Shown piece after piece: positions 63,247 through 64,000 of a stretch of DNA of 64,000 nt. Source of the DNA: Mycolicibacter minnesotensis (GTDB lineage: Bacteria; Actinomycetota; Actinomycetes; Mycobacteriales; Mycobacteriaceae); NCBI RefSeq assembly GCF_010731755.1, contig NZ_AP022589.1, positions 3,472,001 through 3,536,000 on the forward strand, read 5' to 3'. The first letter of the stretch is position 1. Each line of letters starts with the position of its first letter. The position numbers were made by a program, and so were the translations under genes. Under the pieces are notes generated by a model that was not told where the DNA came from, searched no databases, and saw nothing but the letters and a program-made list of their open reading frames with translations.

Positions 63247-64000
63247 CTACAGCGACATCAGGGCCGACAGCACGCTCAGCGCGCCGATCCCGATCCCGGC
63301 GGTAACGAGCCCCGTGTCGGCGGCCAGCGGCATCATGAGCGCGCCGAGCGGGTCACCGGAGGCGAGCTCCTGCGCGAACAGGCTGACGTTGTAGGCCGGC
63401 AGGGTGGTGAGCATGGCGTTGACCAGGTCGGTGATCGGCAGCAACGTCGAGTACAGGGTGGACAGGTCCGCGGAGAACGCGTTCACCCCGTTGGACAAGG
63501 TGTCCAGCACGGCTGCGCTGTTCGCCAGAGCCTCGGGCAGGCTGGGCAGTGAACCCAGATCGTTGATGAAGTCGTTCCAGCCCTGCTCGACGCCATTGCC
63601 CAACGCCGTAAGGACGTCGCCCAGATCGATGTTCGTCGGGAACAGCCCGAAGGGCGTGGACAGGTCGGCCGGTCCCGGATCCCAACCATTCTCGATACTG
63701 CCGTAGCCCAGGTTGATCAGCACACGCAACGCCGGCTGCATCAGGTCCGCCAGCGGGTCACCGAGGAAGGGAACGGCCCGCAACAACTCCAACAGCGGCA
63801 GGTTCTCGGTCGGAATCATGAAGTAGTCGGTGTTTCCGGCGTAGCCGTCCGAGACCGGCAGCAGAACAGACTGGGCGATCTGTTCGTCGGTGAGGTAGGG
63901 GATTGTGCCGTGCACAAAGGCGATACCCAAGACCGCGTTGAGATCGGCGAGGAAGTTGAGCGGGTAGCGGGGGAAGTCCGAAAATCCGTCGTACTCCATG
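63247..64000 (-). CDS. PE-PPE domain protein, C-terminal part
   Basis: The minus-strand frame runs off the right edge; about 250 C-terminal residues are visible. The opening YDGFSDFPRYPLNFLADLNAVLGI and IPYLTDEQIAQ ... YFMIPTENLPLLELLR are typical of the PE-PPE (PF08237) serine-hydrolase-like domain of mycobacterial PE/PPE proteins. The catalytic Ser region and any N-terminal PE or PPE module lie beyond the window. The last ~100 residues are a low-complexity Leu/Ala/Ser region. It is convergent with the thioesterase gene. Confidence 0.82.
   Translation of the reverse strand, partial: MEYDGFSDFPRYPLNFLADLNAVLGIAFVHGTIPYLTDEQIAQSVLLPVSDGYAGNTDYFMIPTENLPLLELLRAVPFLGDPLADLMQPALRVLINLGYGSIENGWDPGPADLSTPFGLFPTNIDLGDVLTALGNGVEQGWNDFINDLGSLPSLPEALANSAAVLDTLSNGVNAFSADLSTLYSTLLPITDLVNAMLTTLPAYNVSLFAQELASGDPLGALMMPLAADTGLVTAGIGIGALSVLSALMSL

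Overview
The window is from a high-GC actinobacterium of the family Mycobacteriaceae, probably a nontuberculous mycobacterium. The evidence is the FAS-II mycolic-acid operon (fabD-acpM-kasA-kasB-accD6) behind a MabR-type regulator, a mycothiol-dependent dehydrogenase (mscR), a complete mce lipid-import operon, ptpA with a ptkA-like gene, ahpE, a Hip1/CaeA protease, and a PE-PPE domain protein at the right edge. Gene order follows, in inverted orientation, the M. tuberculosis stretch I recall as Rv2259 down to Rv2221c, with inserts and losses. Rv names are from memory and stand for established knowledge, not a search result.

Layout. 1-3 kb: end of an Hsp70-like membrane protein, a SABATH-type methyltransferase and a SHOCT membrane protein. 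2.9-7.6 kb: a minus-strand operon (amidohydrolase, mscR, metallo-beta-lactamase fold hydrolase) opposite an AraC-type regulator. 7.6-15 kb: serine hydrolase, DUF3145 protein, secreted protein behind an IdeR-like box, diacylglycerol kinase, FAD oxidase, TetR regulator and glpD. 14.8-19.1 kb: inserted LysR regulator/SDR pair and a Tat-lipoprotein sulfatase. 19.2-28.9 kb: accD6, kasB, kasA, acpM, fabD, mabR and aceE, all on the minus strand. 29-34 kb: lipoprotein, DUF3052 protein, ahpE, tRNA-Val, then a histidine-rich peptide with a KmtR-type nickel/cobalt sensor, a fadD8-like ligase and an LLM oxidoreductase. 34-39 kb: SURF1, ptpA, ptkA-like, Nif3, zinc-ribbon protein and RNase H/phosphatase. 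39.1-42.1 kb: XRE-cupin regulator, dithiol-oxidase-like flavoprotein, methyltransferase and 2OG oxygenase. 42.3-53.0 kb: an 11-gene mce operon ending in a CAP-domain protein. 53-63 kb: rnpB, CYTH-CHAD, panB, hip1, glnA2, glnE and a thioesterase.

Regulation is unusually visible. Several divergent promoters carry clean repeats: AraC (21-bp direct repeats), TetR, LysR, KmtR (9-8-9 inverted repeat), MabR and XRE. Many starts lie 6-8 nt after a TANNNT -10 element, which suggests leaderless transcripts. The most novel parts are the KmtR/histidine-rich peptide pair, the CAP protein inside the mce operon, and the dithiol-oxidase-like/methyltransferase pair. No insertion sequence, prophage or CRISPR array was seen.
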